64,000 nt of DNA from Acuticoccus sediminis (GCF_003258595.1 NZ_QHHQ01000001.1:1674001-1738000), one strand, 5' to 3'; shown: positions 17,182 through 26,660, counted from the stretch's first letter. Translations and numbers: made by a program. Notes: a model not told the origin generated them from the sequence alone.

Positions 17182-17197
17182 TGGCACGATTCATGCC
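17182..17197 (+). promoter_or_regulatory. Sigma-54 (-24/-12) promoter for hyuA
   Basis: TGGCACG-N4-ATGCC has the invariant GG (17183-17184) and GC (17195-17196) exactly 10 bases apart and a perfect -24 box. The expected transcript start is about 40 bases before hyuA. A dyad TTCCG-N5-CGGAA (17130-17144) about 40 bases upstream could bind the activator. Confidence 0.65.
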
Positions 17198-17247
17198 TGA
17201 TTGAAGGCGTATGAGGCGCGGAGCGCTCGACAGCGAGCACGGGGCGA

Positions 17248-19296
17248 ATGGGCTATAGAATTGGAATCGACGTCGGCGGCACGTTCACCGACGTCGTCCT
17301 CGTCGACGAGACGACGGGCGCCGCGACCATCGGCAAGGCGCTCAACCGGCACGCCGATCGCGCCGAGACGCTGACCGGGGCGCTGATCGACCTCCTCGCC
17401 AACGCCGGTGTCGCCGCCGACGATGTCGTGCGCATCAGCCACGGCACCACGATCACCACCAACGCGGTGATCGAGCGGCGCGGGGCCAGGACGGCGCTGA
17501 TCACCAACGCGGGCTTCCGCGACATCCTCGAGATCGGCCGGTTCGCGCGGCCGGAGCCGTTCATCTACCGCCTCGACGCGGAGCGGCCGGAGGCGATCGT
17601 TCCCCGGCGGCTGCGCTTCGGTGTGCCGGGCCGGATCGACAGGACCGGCGCCGAGCGCGTCCCGCTCGACATGGCAGCGCTGGAGCGGGTCATCGACGAC
17701 ATCGAGGCGGCGGGGGTGGAGGCGGTCGCGGTGGCGCTCCTCTTCTCGTTCCTCAACCCGGCGCACGAGCGGGCGGTCGGCGCGCGTCTGAAGGCGCGGC
17801 TCCCGGAGGCGGACATTCTCCTCTCGAGCGACGTGATGCCGGAGTTTCGGGAGTTCCCGCGTACCAGCACCACCGTCTTCGCCGCCTACGTCGCGCCGGT
17901 GCTGCGGCGCTACCTGACGCGGCTGACGGAGCGGCTGGCGGCGGCTGAGATCACCGCGCCGCTCTACATGTTCCAGTCGAACGGCGGTGCCGCTACGCCC
18001 GAGGTGGTCCTTCGCAATCCGGCCTACACGCTCCTCTCCGGTCCGGCCGGCGCGGTGGCGGGCGCGGCGAAGATCTGCGGCGAGGCGGGCTACCGCGACC
18101 TCATCACCATGGACATCGGCGGCACGTCGCTCGACGTGTGCGTGGTGCGCGACGGGACCGCCGAGACGACGACGCAGCGTGGGATCGACTTCTTCCCGGT
18201 GGGTCTCTCAGTGATCGACATCCACACCGTGGGGGCCGGGGGCGGCTCCATCGTCAAGGTGGACGAGGTGGGGCGGGTGAAGGTCGGGCCGCATTCGATG
18301 GGCGCCGATCCCGGTCCGGCCGCCTACGGGCGCGGGGGCACCGAGGCGACGATCACCGACGTGAACCTCGTCCTCGGGCTCGTCGACCCGGCGGACTTCG
18401 CGGGCGGGACGGTGCCGCTGGACGTCGCGAAGGCGGAGGAGGCGATCCGCCGCAACGTTGCCGAACCGCTCGGTATTTCGGTCGAGGCGGCGGCGGTGGG
18501 CGTCTTCCGCGTGGCGACCAACCAGATGGCCGAGGCGCTGCGGACCGTGACGGTCGAGCGCGGGTTCGATCCGCGCGACTTCGCGCTGGTGGCCTTCGGC
18601 GGCGGCGGGCCGATCCACGCCGCGTCGGTGGCGCGGGAGCTCGGCATCGCGCGGGTGCTCGTTCCGGTGAACCCCGGCGTCTTTTCCGCCCACGGCATCG
18701 CCCGGTCGGACATCCGCCACGCCTATACGCGCTCGCTGATGACGTTGCTGGGCGAGATGGACGCCGCCGCGATCGCCGCCGTGCGCGACGCGCTGGAGGG
18801 CGATGCCGCGGCCGACTTCGCCGTCGAGGAGGTCGCGGAGGCCGACCGCGTCCTGACGTTCGCGCTCGACATGCGCTACCGCGGCCAGAGCACGGAGATC
18901 ACCGTCCCGGCGCCCGCCGAGGTGGTGGCGGCCGGCGCCGGGCGCATCGCCGGCCTCTTCCATGCCGCGCACGAGCGGCTGTTCGGGTATCATGTGCCGG
19001 GCGAACCCATCGAGGTCGCGGCCGCGCGCCTCGACGCCGTCGGCCGCATCGCGAGTCCTCCGGTCCGCGCGGACGCGCCCGAGCCGGGCGGCGGGCCTGT
19101 CGTGCGCCGTGTGGTCGACACGGAGACCGGGACCGCGGGGGAGGTGCCGGTCTACCGGCGCGCCGCGTTCGCCCCGGGCGATGCCTTCGACGGACCGGCC
19201 ATCGTGACCGAGGCCTCCTCCACGACCGTGGTCCCGGCGGGGGCGCGGGCGGAGATCGACCATGCCGGCAACCTCGTCCTGACGGTCACGCCATGA
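17248..19296 (+). CDS. hyuA: Hydantoinase/oxoprolinase family subunit A
   Basis: The 682-residue ATP-dependent subunit has an actin/acetate-kinase-like fold. Phosphate-binding motifs are 'IGIDVGGTFTDVVLVDE' at the N-terminus and 'TMDIGGTSLDVCVV' at about 285-300. Family members open hydantoins, 5-oxoproline or related cyclic amides with ATP, together with subunit B. The gene is 4-base-overlapped (ATGA) with hyuB and followed by an ABC importer, which should supply the substrate. A sigma-54 promoter upstream suggests nitrogen limitation as the cue. The size and the lack of a gamma subunit argue against acetone carboxylase. Confidence 0.92.
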   Translation: MGYRIGIDVGGTFTDVVLVDETTGAATIGKALNRHADRAETLTGALIDLLANAGVAADDVVRISHGTTITTNAVIERRGARTALITNAGFRDILEIGRFARPEPFIYRLDAERPEAIVPRRLRFGVPGRIDRTGAERVPLDMAALERVIDDIEAAGVEAVAVALLFSFLNPAHERAVGARLKARLPEADILLSSDVMPEFREFPRTSTTVFAAYVAPVLRRYLTRLTERLAAAEITAPLYMFQSNGGAATPEVVLRNPAYTLLSGPAGAVAGAAKICGEAGYRDLITMDIGGTSLDVCVVRDGTAETTTQRGIDFFPVGLSVIDIHTVGAGGGSIVKVDEVGRVKVGPHSMGADPGPAAYGRGGTEATITDVNLVLGLVDPADFAGGTVPLDVAKAEEAIRRNVAEPLGISVEAAAVGVFRVATNQMAEALRTVTVERGFDPRDFALVAFGGGGPIHAASVARELGIARVLVPVNPGVFSAHGIARSDIRHAYTRSLMTLLGEMDAAAIAAVRDALEGDAAADFAVEEVAEADRVLTFALDMRYRGQSTEITVPAPAEVVAAGAGRIAGLFHAAHERLFGYHVPGEPIEVAAARLDAVGRIASPPVRADAPEPGGGPVVRRVVDTETGTAGEVPVYRRAAFAPGDAFDGPAIVTEASSTTVVPAGARAEIDHAGNLVLTVTP

Positions 19297-21011
19297 GCAC
19301 AGCCACGAGCACAGCCATGAACGACACAGCGCCTGGCGCGATCGACCCGTTCACCTTCGCGGTGATCCATCGCTCCCTCATCGGCATCGCGCGCGACATG
19401 AAGCTGATGACGATGCGCACGGCCTACACCCAGCTCTGGAAGGAGCAGGGGGACCTCTCCTGCTGCCTGATGGACGGGGCGGGGGACATCGTCGCGCAGG
19501 ACCCGAACGGCTTTCCGATCCACGTCACGACGATGCCGATGCAGCTGAAGGGCGCGGTGGCGGCCATCGGGCGCGACACGCTGGAGCCCGGCGACATCAT
19601 CGCCACCAACGACCCCTATATCGGCGGCACGCACCTTCCGGACGTCCTGATCGCCCGGCCGCTGTTCCACGAAGGCGAACTGTTCGCCTTCGCCTGCAAC
19701 CGCGGCCACTGGGCCGACATCGGCGGCATGGGGCCGGGGAGCTATTCCCCCTCCGCGTCCGACATCCACCAGGAGGGGCTGTTCATACCGCCGGTGAAGC
19801 TGGTCGCACGCGGCGTCGTCCAGCAGGGCGTGATCGACATGATCATCGGCAACATCCGCAACAAGCGGGTGGGGCACGGCGACCTTCGCGCGCAGTATGC
19901 CTCCACCGAGACGGCGGCGACCCGCTTCGCCGCGCTGGTCGCGCGCTACGGCTTCGCCACCGTGCGCCGCGCGATGGGGGAGATCGTCGACCGCGCCGAG
20001 GCTATGACCCGGGCGAAGATCGCGGCCTTCAAGGACGGCGTCTACCACGTGCGGGACTGCCTCGACGGGGACGGCATCAACCGCGGCAAGCGCTGGGTGG
20101 ACGTGAAGGTGACCGTGTCGGGCAGCGACATCGAGGTCGACCTGACCGGAAGCGATCCGACGTCGGCGGGCGGCATGAACTGTTCCCACTCCGCCGCGGC
20201 GTCCGCGGTCCAGTACGCGATCAAGGCGATCACCGATCCGGAGAACCCGCCCAACGCGGGGAGCTACCGCCCGGTCAAGGTGCTGACGAAGCCGGGGACG
20301 CTGGTGGACGCGCAGCCGCCCGCCTCGATGATCGGCTTCGGCGACGTCACCTACCGCGTGATGGACGCGACGCTCGCCGCTCTTGCCCCCGCGGTGGGCG
20401 AGCGTGCGGTGGCGGCGGGGTCGGGCTCCACCGGGACCGTCGTGATCACCGGGCCCGGCGCGGAGGGAGGCTCGTTCATCTCCATCGAGCTCGCCTCCGG
20501 CGCGTGGGGGGCGCGGTACGGATCGGACGGGATCAGCGGGATGCGCTACGGCCCGGGCAACGCCGGCCACATCCCGATCGAGGCGGACGAGATGGAAAAC
20601 CCGCTGCTGTTCGAGCGCTACGAGATCGTGCCCGACACCGGCGGGGCCGGGCGGACGCGGGGCGGCAACGGCTTCGTGCGCGCCTTCCGGGTGGAGTGCG
20701 ACGGGGCGCGGATCTGCCTGTGCTCGGACCGGGACGAGACGCCGCCGCCGGGGCTGGACGGCGGCGCGCCGGGCACGACGGCACGCTTCGTCATCGATCC
20801 GGACGGACCGAACCCGACGGTCCTGCCCAGCAAGACCGCCTACATCCCTGTTCCGCGCGGCAGTCTGGTGCACCTCCAGTCCGCCGGTGGCGCGGGGATG
20901 GGCTCTCCGGGCGAGCGTGACGGCGCGGCGATCGCCGACGACGTCGCCGACGGCTACGTGACGCCCGAACACGCCGCGAAAGTCTACGGCTGGTTGCCAA
21001 CCCGGGCGTGA
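19293..21011 (+). CDS. hyuB: Hydantoinase/oxoprolinase family subunit B
   Basis: The 572-residue partner of HyuA contains the family's conserved 'EQGDLSCCLMD', 'NDPYIGGTHLPD', 'NRGHWADIGG' and 'ADEMENPLLFERYE' segments in the usual order. The His and Asp residues in them form the catalytic subunit's metal and substrate site. The first codons repeat (AGCACAGCCA occurs twice), giving possible starts at 19293 and 19317; I kept the first because it overlaps the hyuA stop. Together the pair should hydrolyse a cyclic amide imported by the downstream ABC system. Confidence 0.92.
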   Translation: MSTATSTAMNDTAPGAIDPFTFAVIHRSLIGIARDMKLMTMRTAYTQLWKEQGDLSCCLMDGAGDIVAQDPNGFPIHVTTMPMQLKGAVAAIGRDTLEPGDIIATNDPYIGGTHLPDVLIARPLFHEGELFAFACNRGHWADIGGMGPGSYSPSASDIHQEGLFIPPVKLVARGVVQQGVIDMIIGNIRNKRVGHGDLRAQYASTETAATRFAALVARYGFATVRRAMGEIVDRAEAMTRAKIAAFKDGVYHVRDCLDGDGINRGKRWVDVKVTVSGSDIEVDLTGSDPTSAGGMNCSHSAAASAVQYAIKAITDPENPPNAGSYRPVKVLTKPGTLVDAQPPASMIGFGDVTYRVMDATLAALAPAVGERAVAAGSGSTGTVVITGPGAEGGSFISIELASGAWGARYGSDGISGMRYGPGNAGHIPIEADEMENPLLFERYEIVPDTGGAGRTRGGNGFVRAFRVECDGARICLCSDRDETPPPGLDGGAPGTTARFVIDPDGPNPTVLPSKTAYIPVPRGSLVHLQSAGGAGMGSPGERDGAAIADDVADGYVTPEHAAKVYGWLPTRA

Positions 21012-21097
21012 GGGGCGACCATCCGTTGCATACGAATGCGACATGGCGCGCGCCGCGCCGGCATTCGCTGTTCCGCGGGCGGTGCTACGGCACGGTT

Positions 21098-21113
21098 TGG
21101 CATGCCAGTTGCA
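21098..21113 (+). promoter_or_regulatory. Sigma-54 promoter, full consensus, for the ABC importer
   Basis: TGGCATGCCAGTTGCA fits TGGCAYR-N4-TTGCW at every defined position; GG is 21099-21100 and GC 21111-21112. Transcription would start near 21124, about 65 bases before the binding-protein ATG. It lets the importer be made separately from hyuAB. Confidence 0.8.
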
Positions 21114-21189
21114 CTTGTCCGGACGAATCCAGGGTGTGGAGCGAGCCTTCGGCGGCCGACCGCCCGAACCCCGAGCGAGAGGGACGACC

Positions 21190-22380
21190 ATGAACCAGAT
21201 GGAATTCACCCGCAGGTTTCTGATGAAATCTGTCGGCGCCGCAGGCCTCGTGGGCGCAACGAGCTCGCTCGGCCTGTCCCGCGCGTTCGCGGCCGATCCC
21301 CTGAAGATCTGGACCATCGGTGTCGCCAAGGTCGGCGAGGAGCCGGGGACCGGGGGCAAGGACTGGGGTGACATGGGTGCCCAGGCCGGCATCGACATCG
21401 TCTACAACGCCAAGTCCGGCAGCGCCGACCAGGCGATCCAGAAGTTCGTGCTGGGCGACGGCAACGACCTCTACGACGCGATCACCGATAACGGCGGCGG
21501 CATGGAAGACGCGCTCGCCTCTCAGGGCGCCATCGCCGAGATCGACACCGCGATGATCCCGAACTGGGAAAACATCATCGACGTCTACAAGGCCGGCGGC
21601 GATGCGGCCGACACGATCCGCTACGAGGACGTCGTCTACGCCATCCCCTACATCTCGAACGCCGACTCCATCGCCTTCGACTTCGACGAGATCGGCGAGG
21701 AGGTGACGACCTGGGAGGCGATCTTCTCGCCCGAGTTCAAGGGCCGTGTGTCGTTGCAGAACGACTTCGGTCCGACCTTCACCAACACCGCCATCTACCT
21801 GAAGCAGTCCGGCAAGCTCGACATCACCAACCCGTCCGACATGACCGCGGACGAGGTCGCGGGCGTCGCCGAGTTTCTCATCACCAAGAAGCAGGAGGGG
21901 CAGTTCCGCACCTTCTGGGACGGCTTCCAGAACGGCGTCGACCTGCTCGCCTCGGGCGAGGTGCTGATGCAGTCTTGCTGGGAGCCGGTGCAGATCTTCG
22001 CCAAGTCGAAGTCCGGCAAGGACATCCGCTACGGCACGATGAAGGAGGGGCACCAGACCTTCAACAACGTCTGGATGCTCACCCAGGGCGGCGTCGACCG
22101 GGGCATGCAGGAGCAGTTCTACAAGCTGATGAACCTCTACCTGTCGCCCTGGTTCGGCGCCCGGACCCTCGCGACCTTCGGCTATGCGCCGTCGATGAAG
22201 GGCGTCCTCGAGTATATCGACAGCGCGCCGGAGTTCTCGCCGGAGCTGCGCGAGACCATCGCCAACCGCATGGCGCGCAAGACCGAACGCTACGCGGTCG
22301 CCGGCAACTCCTGGCAGAACGTGTTCCCGACCGAGATCCGCGCCTATCAGGACTGGTGGTCCAAGGTGCAGTCCGCGTAG
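21190..22380 (+). CDS. ABC importer substrate-binding protein (polyamine/Fe type), Tat signal
   Basis: The 396-residue periplasmic protein has an N-terminal signal with a twin-arginine motif ('TRRFLMKS') followed by a hydrophobic core and 'AFA' cleavage region. The rest is a type II solute-binding protein similar to the spermidine/putrescine group (PotD/F, COG0687-like). Tat export implies folding in the cytoplasm. The genes for two permeases and an ATPase follow directly. The ligand is unknown; the link to hyuAB suggests a nitrogen-containing ring compound. The ATG at 21190 was chosen because the signal peptide starts there; the upstream frame is leader. Confidence 0.9.
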   Translation: MNQMEFTRRFLMKSVGAAGLVGATSSLGLSRAFAADPLKIWTIGVAKVGEEPGTGGKDWGDMGAQAGIDIVYNAKSGSADQAIQKFVLGDGNDLYDAITDNGGGMEDALASQGAIAEIDTAMIPNWENIIDVYKAGGDAADTIRYEDVVYAIPYISNADSIAFDFDEIGEEVTTWEAIFSPEFKGRVSLQNDFGPTFTNTAIYLKQSGKLDITNPSDMTADEVAGVAEFLITKKQEGQFRTFWDGFQNGVDLLASGEVLMQSCWEPVQIFAKSKSGKDIRYGTMKEGHQTFNNVWMLTQGGVDRGMQEQFYKLMNLYLSPWFGARTLATFGYAPSMKGVLEYIDSAPEFSPELRETIANRMARKTERYAVAGNSWQNVFPTEIRAYQDWWSKVQSA

Positions 22381-22400
22381 GCGGGGCGGGTGCGTTGAGC

Positions 22401-23339
22401 ATGACCCCATCCGCGCCGGCGAGTCCCGCCGGCGCCGCTCCCGCGGCGCGCCGCCGGCAGTCCTCCGCCGCCGACGCGGGGATGGCGGGGGAGAGCGGCC
22501 TCGGCAAGCTGATCTACTACGTCCCGGCGGCGTTCATGGTCCTGTTCTTCCTGATCCCGTCGCTGATGACGGTGATCTGGAGCTTCTATGAGCGGACGAT
22601 GTTCTGGATGAAGCCGGGCTTCACCCTCTTCTCCTACGTCAACTTCTTCACCTCGGCCCGGTTCGAGAACTTCCTGATGTCGATGGTGCACTCGTCGATC
22701 TCGGTGGTGATCTGTTTCGTGATCGGGTTCCCCATCGCGGTCTTCGTGCGCAAGCGCGTGCCGCCGTCGGCGGGGCACCGGGTGCTCCTCCTCTTCATCC
22801 TCCCGTTCATGATCTCCGAGGTGATCCGCATCTTCATGCTGCGCCCGGTGCTCGGCCGGAACGGACTGGTGAACTCCATCCTCCTCGACACGGGGATCGT
22901 CGGCGAGCCGGTCACCTGGTTCCTGTTCACGCCGGTCGGCGTCATTATCGGCGACGTGCTCTCGTTCCTGCCGTTCATCATCTTCGCCGGGTTCCTGGCG
23001 ATGGAGGCCGTACCGAAGTACGTCTTCGAGGTGTGCCAGGACCTTGGCGCCGGCCGCTGGCGGCAGTTCCGCGACGTGATCGTGCCGCTGGCCGCGCCGG
23101 GCATCTTCGCGGGCGGCGTGTTCATCTTCATCAACGGGATCGGCAATGCCTTCGTGCCCAACATCCTCGGCGGACCGGGGGCGGTGAACGCGGGGCTGAT
23201 CGCAACGCAGGCGATCATCGCGCTCGACTTCCCGCTCGCCATGGCGATCAGCGCCATCATGGTCTTCACCCTGATGGGGCTCCTCTACCTGGGCCACCGG
23301 CTGTTCAATCTCAGCCGACTCCTCGCACCGCTGAGCTGA
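22401..23339 (+). CDS. ABC importer permease (PotB-like)
   Basis: The 312-residue membrane protein has about six helices after a polar Ala/Pro-rich N-terminal stretch of 30 residues. The EAA loop that docks the ATPase is seen as 'EVCQDLGAGRWRQFRDVIVPLAAPG'-type residues near 225-250 (core G-A-G-R-W-R-Q-F). It is the first of two permeases and follows the binding-protein gene by 20 bases. The ATG at 22401 is preceded by GGCGGG. Confidence 0.9.
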   Translation: MTPSAPASPAGAAPAARRRQSSAADAGMAGESGLGKLIYYVPAAFMVLFFLIPSLMTVIWSFYERTMFWMKPGFTLFSYVNFFTSARFENFLMSMVHSSISVVICFVIGFPIAVFVRKRVPPSAGHRVLLLFILPFMISEVIRIFMLRPVLGRNGLVNSILLDTGIVGEPVTWFLFTPVGVIIGDVLSFLPFIIFAGFLAMEAVPKYVFEVCQDLGAGRWRQFRDVIVPLAAPGIFAGGVFIFINGIGNAFVPNILGGPGAVNAGLIATQAIIALDFPLAMAISAIMVFTLMGLLYLGHRLFNLSRLLAPLS

Positions 23340-23343
23340 ATCC

Positions 23344-24231
23344 GTGCGCGACGACTACGCCAATCCCTGGACCTACCGCCTGATGTGGGCGTACCTCTTC
23401 GGTGTCGTCCTCGTCCTGATGACGCCGACGTTCTACAACTACTACATCTCGCTCAACGAATACGGCTTCGGCGCCGCGCAGTACGAGCTCACGTTCGGCT
23501 GGTACGGCGCCGTGTTCTCCGACTCGCTGCTGACGACGGCGTTCGCGTGGACGTTCATGCTGGCCGTCATCAACCTCGTCATCACCGTGCCGATGGGGCT
23601 GATCGCGGCCAAGCAGTTCAAGCGGCGGCCGCAACAGGCGTGGCTGGTGGCGCTGATGCTGCTGCCGCTGTTCGTGCCGGGCGACATCTTCGCCTCGGCG
23701 CTCCTCGTCTTCTTCAAGACGCTGAACGGGGGCTTTGCCGAGCTCGCCAAGCTGACGGGCTTCACCTTCATGAAGGGGTGGTTCAAGCTCGGCGTGACGA
23801 CGGCGGTGATCGGCCTCGTGGTGTACACGCTGCCCTACATCTTCATCGTCATCCTGATCACCCTCGGCCGCTACCATTCGGAGCAGACGGAGGCGGCGCG
23901 GGCATGCGGCGCGTCGGCCTGGCGCGCGTTCTGGGACGTCGAGTTCCCGCAGGTGAAGGCGGGCGTCTTCGCGTCCTGCGCCTTCGTGATGATCCTCACG
24001 TTCAACGAATACACCCGCACGGCCATCCTGAAGGGCGGCTTCGACACGTTCACCACGGTGCTCGTGTCGCAGATGCTGAACACCGGCATGTCGGAGCAGT
24101 CGTACGCGATGGGGGGCATCGTCTCGTCCATCGCGATCGCGGTGATCGGCGCGGTGCTGATCGTGACGATGCTGCGATCCGGGCAGATGGAGCGGCGGCG
24201 TCGGGGTGAAGAGGCGCTCGCCCCGGCCTGA
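23344..24231 (+). CDS. ABC importer permease (PotC-like)
   Basis: The 295-residue membrane protein has six helices and an EAA loop at about 180-200 with the core 'ARACGASAWRAFWDVEFP'. It pairs with the preceding permease to form the membrane channel. The start is a GTG at 23344, 4 bases after the previous stop, so translation is probably coupled. The last 15 residues are charged and cytoplasmic. Confidence 0.9.
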   Translation: MRDDYANPWTYRLMWAYLFGVVLVLMTPTFYNYYISLNEYGFGAAQYELTFGWYGAVFSDSLLTTAFAWTFMLAVINLVITVPMGLIAAKQFKRRPQQAWLVALMLLPLFVPGDIFASALLVFFKTLNGGFAELAKLTGFTFMKGWFKLGVTTAVIGLVVYTLPYIFIVILITLGRYHSEQTEAARACGASAWRAFWDVEFPQVKAGVFASCAFVMILTFNEYTRTAILKGGFDTFTTVLVSQMLNTGMSEQSYAMGGIVSSIAIAVIGAVLIVTMLRSGQMERRRRGEEALAPA

Positions 24232-24260
24232 CCGGCGGCCCCCTCATGAGAAGGACGACC

Positions 24261-25337
24261 ATGGAAGAGTATGCGGTCGAGGCCGTCGGCCTGTCCAAGA
24301 GCTACGGCAGCGTGCGGGCGCTGAAGTCCGTCGACGTGCAAATCGCGAAGGGCGAGTACTTCGTCCTGCTCGGCCCGTCGGGCGGGGGCAAGACGACGCT
24401 GCTGCGCCTCATCGGCGGCTTCCTCAAGCCGACGTCGGGCGACATCCGGATCAACGGCAAGTCCGTCGCCAGGTTGCCGCCGAACAAGCGGCCGACGTCT
24501 ATGGTGTTCCAGTCGTACGCACTGTTTCCGCACATGACGGTGGCGGAGAACATCGGCTACGGGCTGAAGATCAAGCGGATCGCGAAGCACGAGATCGACC
24601 GGCGGGTCGACGAGATGCTGGGCGTCGTGGGGCTTTCCGGCTTCGGCGGGCGGCGGACGTTCGAGCTGTCGGGCGGGCAGCAGCAGCGCGTGCAGCTCGC
24701 CCGGGCGCTGGTGCTGGAGAGCGACATCATCCTCCTCGACGAGCCGCTGGCGGCGCTGGACGCGAAGCTGCGCAAGGACATGTGCTTCTGGCTGAAGCAG
24801 CTTCAGGAGCGGCTGGGGATCACATTCATCCACGTCACGCACAACCAGGAGGAGGCGATGAGCGTGGGGGATCGCCTCGCCATCGTCTCCGGCGGCGAGC
24901 TGGTCGAGGCCGGGACCGTGCGTGAGCTCTACGAGACGCCGCGCAAGCGCTTCACCGCCGATTTCATCGGCGAGAACAACATCCTCGACGGCACGGTCGC
25001 CGGCGTGGCGGACGGCGTGGCGCGCCTCGACCTCGGTGTAGCAACTGTGCCGGTCCCGGCGACGGAGCCGGTGGTGCCGGGGACGGACGCCGCGCTCTCG
25101 GTGCGCTCCGAGCTGATGCGGGTGAGCGACGCGGCGGGGAGCGGCCCGAGCCTTCCGGTGACGTACGTCGAGCGCTTCTACCTGGGCCTCGTGACGCGCC
25201 ACCAGGTGCGGCTCGCGGACGGACGGGAGATCAACGTGCGCAGCGTCTCCGACCGTGACACGACGCCCGAGATCGCCCCCGGCGCGCCGGCGTTCGTGAC
25301 CTGGGACGTCGACGCCGGCCGCCTCCACACGAGCTGA
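24261..25337 (+). CDS. ABC importer ATP-binding protein (PotA-like)
   Basis: The 358-residue ATPase shows Walker A 'GPSGGGKTT', Q-loop 'FQSYALFPHM', signature 'LSGGQQQRVQLARAL', Walker B 'IILLDEP' and the switch His in 'IHVTHNQEEA'. A C-terminal TOBE domain (about 260-358) is present, as in PotA. The ATG at 24261 has AGAAGGA 6 bases upstream and is preferred over the ATG at 24246. It is the last gene of the importer operon; no clear terminator follows. Confidence 0.92.
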   Translation: MEEYAVEAVGLSKSYGSVRALKSVDVQIAKGEYFVLLGPSGGGKTTLLRLIGGFLKPTSGDIRINGKSVARLPPNKRPTSMVFQSYALFPHMTVAENIGYGLKIKRIAKHEIDRRVDEMLGVVGLSGFGGRRTFELSGGQQQRVQLARALVLESDIILLDEPLAALDAKLRKDMCFWLKQLQERLGITFIHVTHNQEEAMSVGDRLAIVSGGELVEAGTVRELYETPRKRFTADFIGENNILDGTVAGVADGVARLDLGVATVPVPATEPVVPGTDAALSVRSELMRVSDAAGSGPSLPVTYVERFYLGLVTRHQVRLADGREINVRSVSDRDTTPEIAPGAPAFVTWDVDAGRLHTS

Positions 25338-25377
25338 CCGCAGGACGCGGGCCGGGCCCCTTCGCCGGCGGCGGCGT

Positions 25378-26571
25378 TCAGACCGCCTTTGCGGCGCGCA
25401 GCGTGGCGATGTCGTCCGCGGAGAAGCCGAGCTCGCCGAGGATGGTGTCCGTCTGCTCGCCGGCGTCGGGGGCGGCGTGGGAGATGCCGCCGGGCGTGCG
25501 GGTGAGGTGGACGGGCGTGGCGACGAGGCGGATGTCGCCGCGGGTCGGGTGGTGGACCGGCTCGGCCATCCCGAGGTGCTGGACCTGCGGGTCGGCGAAC
25601 ACCTTGTCCATCTCGTAGATCGGTCCGGCCGGAACGCTGCACGCCTCGAGGCGATCGAGCCAGGACTCGGTGGTGTCCTCCATGAAGAGGGGCTCCAGGA
25701 TCTCGCGGACCTGGGGCCGGTTGGCGGTGCGGGCGGCGACGGTGGCGAAGCGCTCGTCGGTGCCGAGCTCGGGCCGGCCGAGCTCCTGACAGAGGGAGCG
25801 CCACTGCCCGTCGCCGGCGACGCCGAGATTGAGGTAGCCGTTCCTGGTCGGCATGACGCCGGTCGGCGTGGTCACGGGGTGGTCGTTGCCGGCCTGGGGC
25901 GGCACGACGCCCTCCACGAGATAGCGCGCGGCCTGGAAGTCCATCATCGCGATCTGCGCCTCGAGGAGCGAGGTGTGGACCCACTGGCCCTTGCCGGACT
26001 GCTCCCGCTCCAGCAGGGCCATCAGGATGCCCGTCGCGGCGAAGACCCCGGCGGAGAGGTCCGCGACGGCGGTTCCGGCGCGCACCGGACCCTGGCCGGG
26101 CAGTCCGGTGACGGCCATCAGCCCACCGAGGCCCTGGGCGATCTGGTCGAAGCCGGGGCGCTTCGCGTAGGGCCCGTCCTGGCCGAAGCCGGAGATCGAG
26201 GCGAGGATGATCCGCGGGTTGATGGCGCAGAGGGAATCGTAGTCGACGCCGAGGCGGTACTTCACGTCGGGGCGGAAGTTCTCGACCACCACGTCGGCGC
26301 TCTCGATGAGCTTGGTCAGGACCGCCTTGCCCTCCGGTGATTTGAGATTGAGCGTCAGGGACCGCTTGGAGCGGTGGAGGTTCTGCATGTCGTGCCCGTC
26401 GCGGGGGCCGTTGATGCCCTCGTTCGGGTCGACGCCCGCCGGTGCTTCCACCTTGATGACGTCGGCGCCGTTGTCGGCGAGGATCCGGCAGCAGGCGGGT
26501 CCCGCGCGCACGCGCGTCAGGTCGATGACGCGGATGTGGGAGAGGGCGCGTTTGGTGGGTTGGTCGCTCAT
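25378..26571 (-). CDS. Family III CoA-transferase (CaiB/BaiF type)
   Basis: The 397-residue enzyme should move CoA between carboxylic acids. The N-terminal 'VIDLTRVRAGP', 'GADVIKVEAP' and 'SLTLNLKSPEGKAVL' blocks are family signatures, and the catalytic Asp is D171 in 'GTAVADLSAG'. The second small domain is complete. It is divergent from a crotonase-fold gene with a shared 124-base control region containing a palindrome, which suggests the two act in one catabolic route. The acid substrate is not predictable. Confidence 0.92.
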   Translation of the reverse strand: MSDQPTKRALSHIRVIDLTRVRAGPACCRILADNGADVIKVEAPAGVDPNEGINGPRDGHDMQNLHRSKRSLTLNLKSPEGKAVLTKLIESADVVVENFRPDVKYRLGVDYDSLCAINPRIILASISGFGQDGPYAKRPGFDQIAQGLGGLMAVTGLPGQGPVRAGTAVADLSAGVFAATGILMALLEREQSGKGQWVHTSLLEAQIAMMDFQAARYLVEGVVPPQAGNDHPVTTPTGVMPTRNGYLNLGVAGDGQWRSLCQELGRPELGTDERFATVAARTANRPQVREILEPLFMEDTTESWLDRLEACSVPAGPIYEMDKVFADPQVQHLGMAEPVHHPTRGDIRLVATPVHLTRTPGGISHAAPDAGEQTDTILGELGFSADDIATLRAAKAV

Positions 26572-26628
26572 TCTGGCCTGCTCTTCTGGGTCGGGTCCAC
26601 GGTGCGGTGCGTCGCTCGCACCCTATTT

Positions 26629-26660
26629 CTAGACATGATCAAACGCCTTCGATGGTCTAG
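26629..26660. promoter_or_regulatory. Dyad in the CoA-transferase/crotonase control region
   Basis: CTAGAC (26629-26634) and GTCTAG (26655-26660) form a perfect 6-bp inverted repeat across 20 bases, 36 bases upstream of the crotonase start. It could be an operator serving both divergent genes. No regulator gene is adjacent. Confidence 0.35.

Noticed and set aside
17248-21011. hyuAB as an acetone carboxylase for the propane pathway
   Set aside because: Acetone carboxylase has a larger second subunit and a third gamma subunit; neither is seen, and the genes are linked to an importer with nitrogen-type promoters.
19152-21398. Long minus-strand frame opposite hyuB and the binding-protein leader
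   Set aside because: It has no recognisable motif and is the mirror of the hyuB codon pattern.
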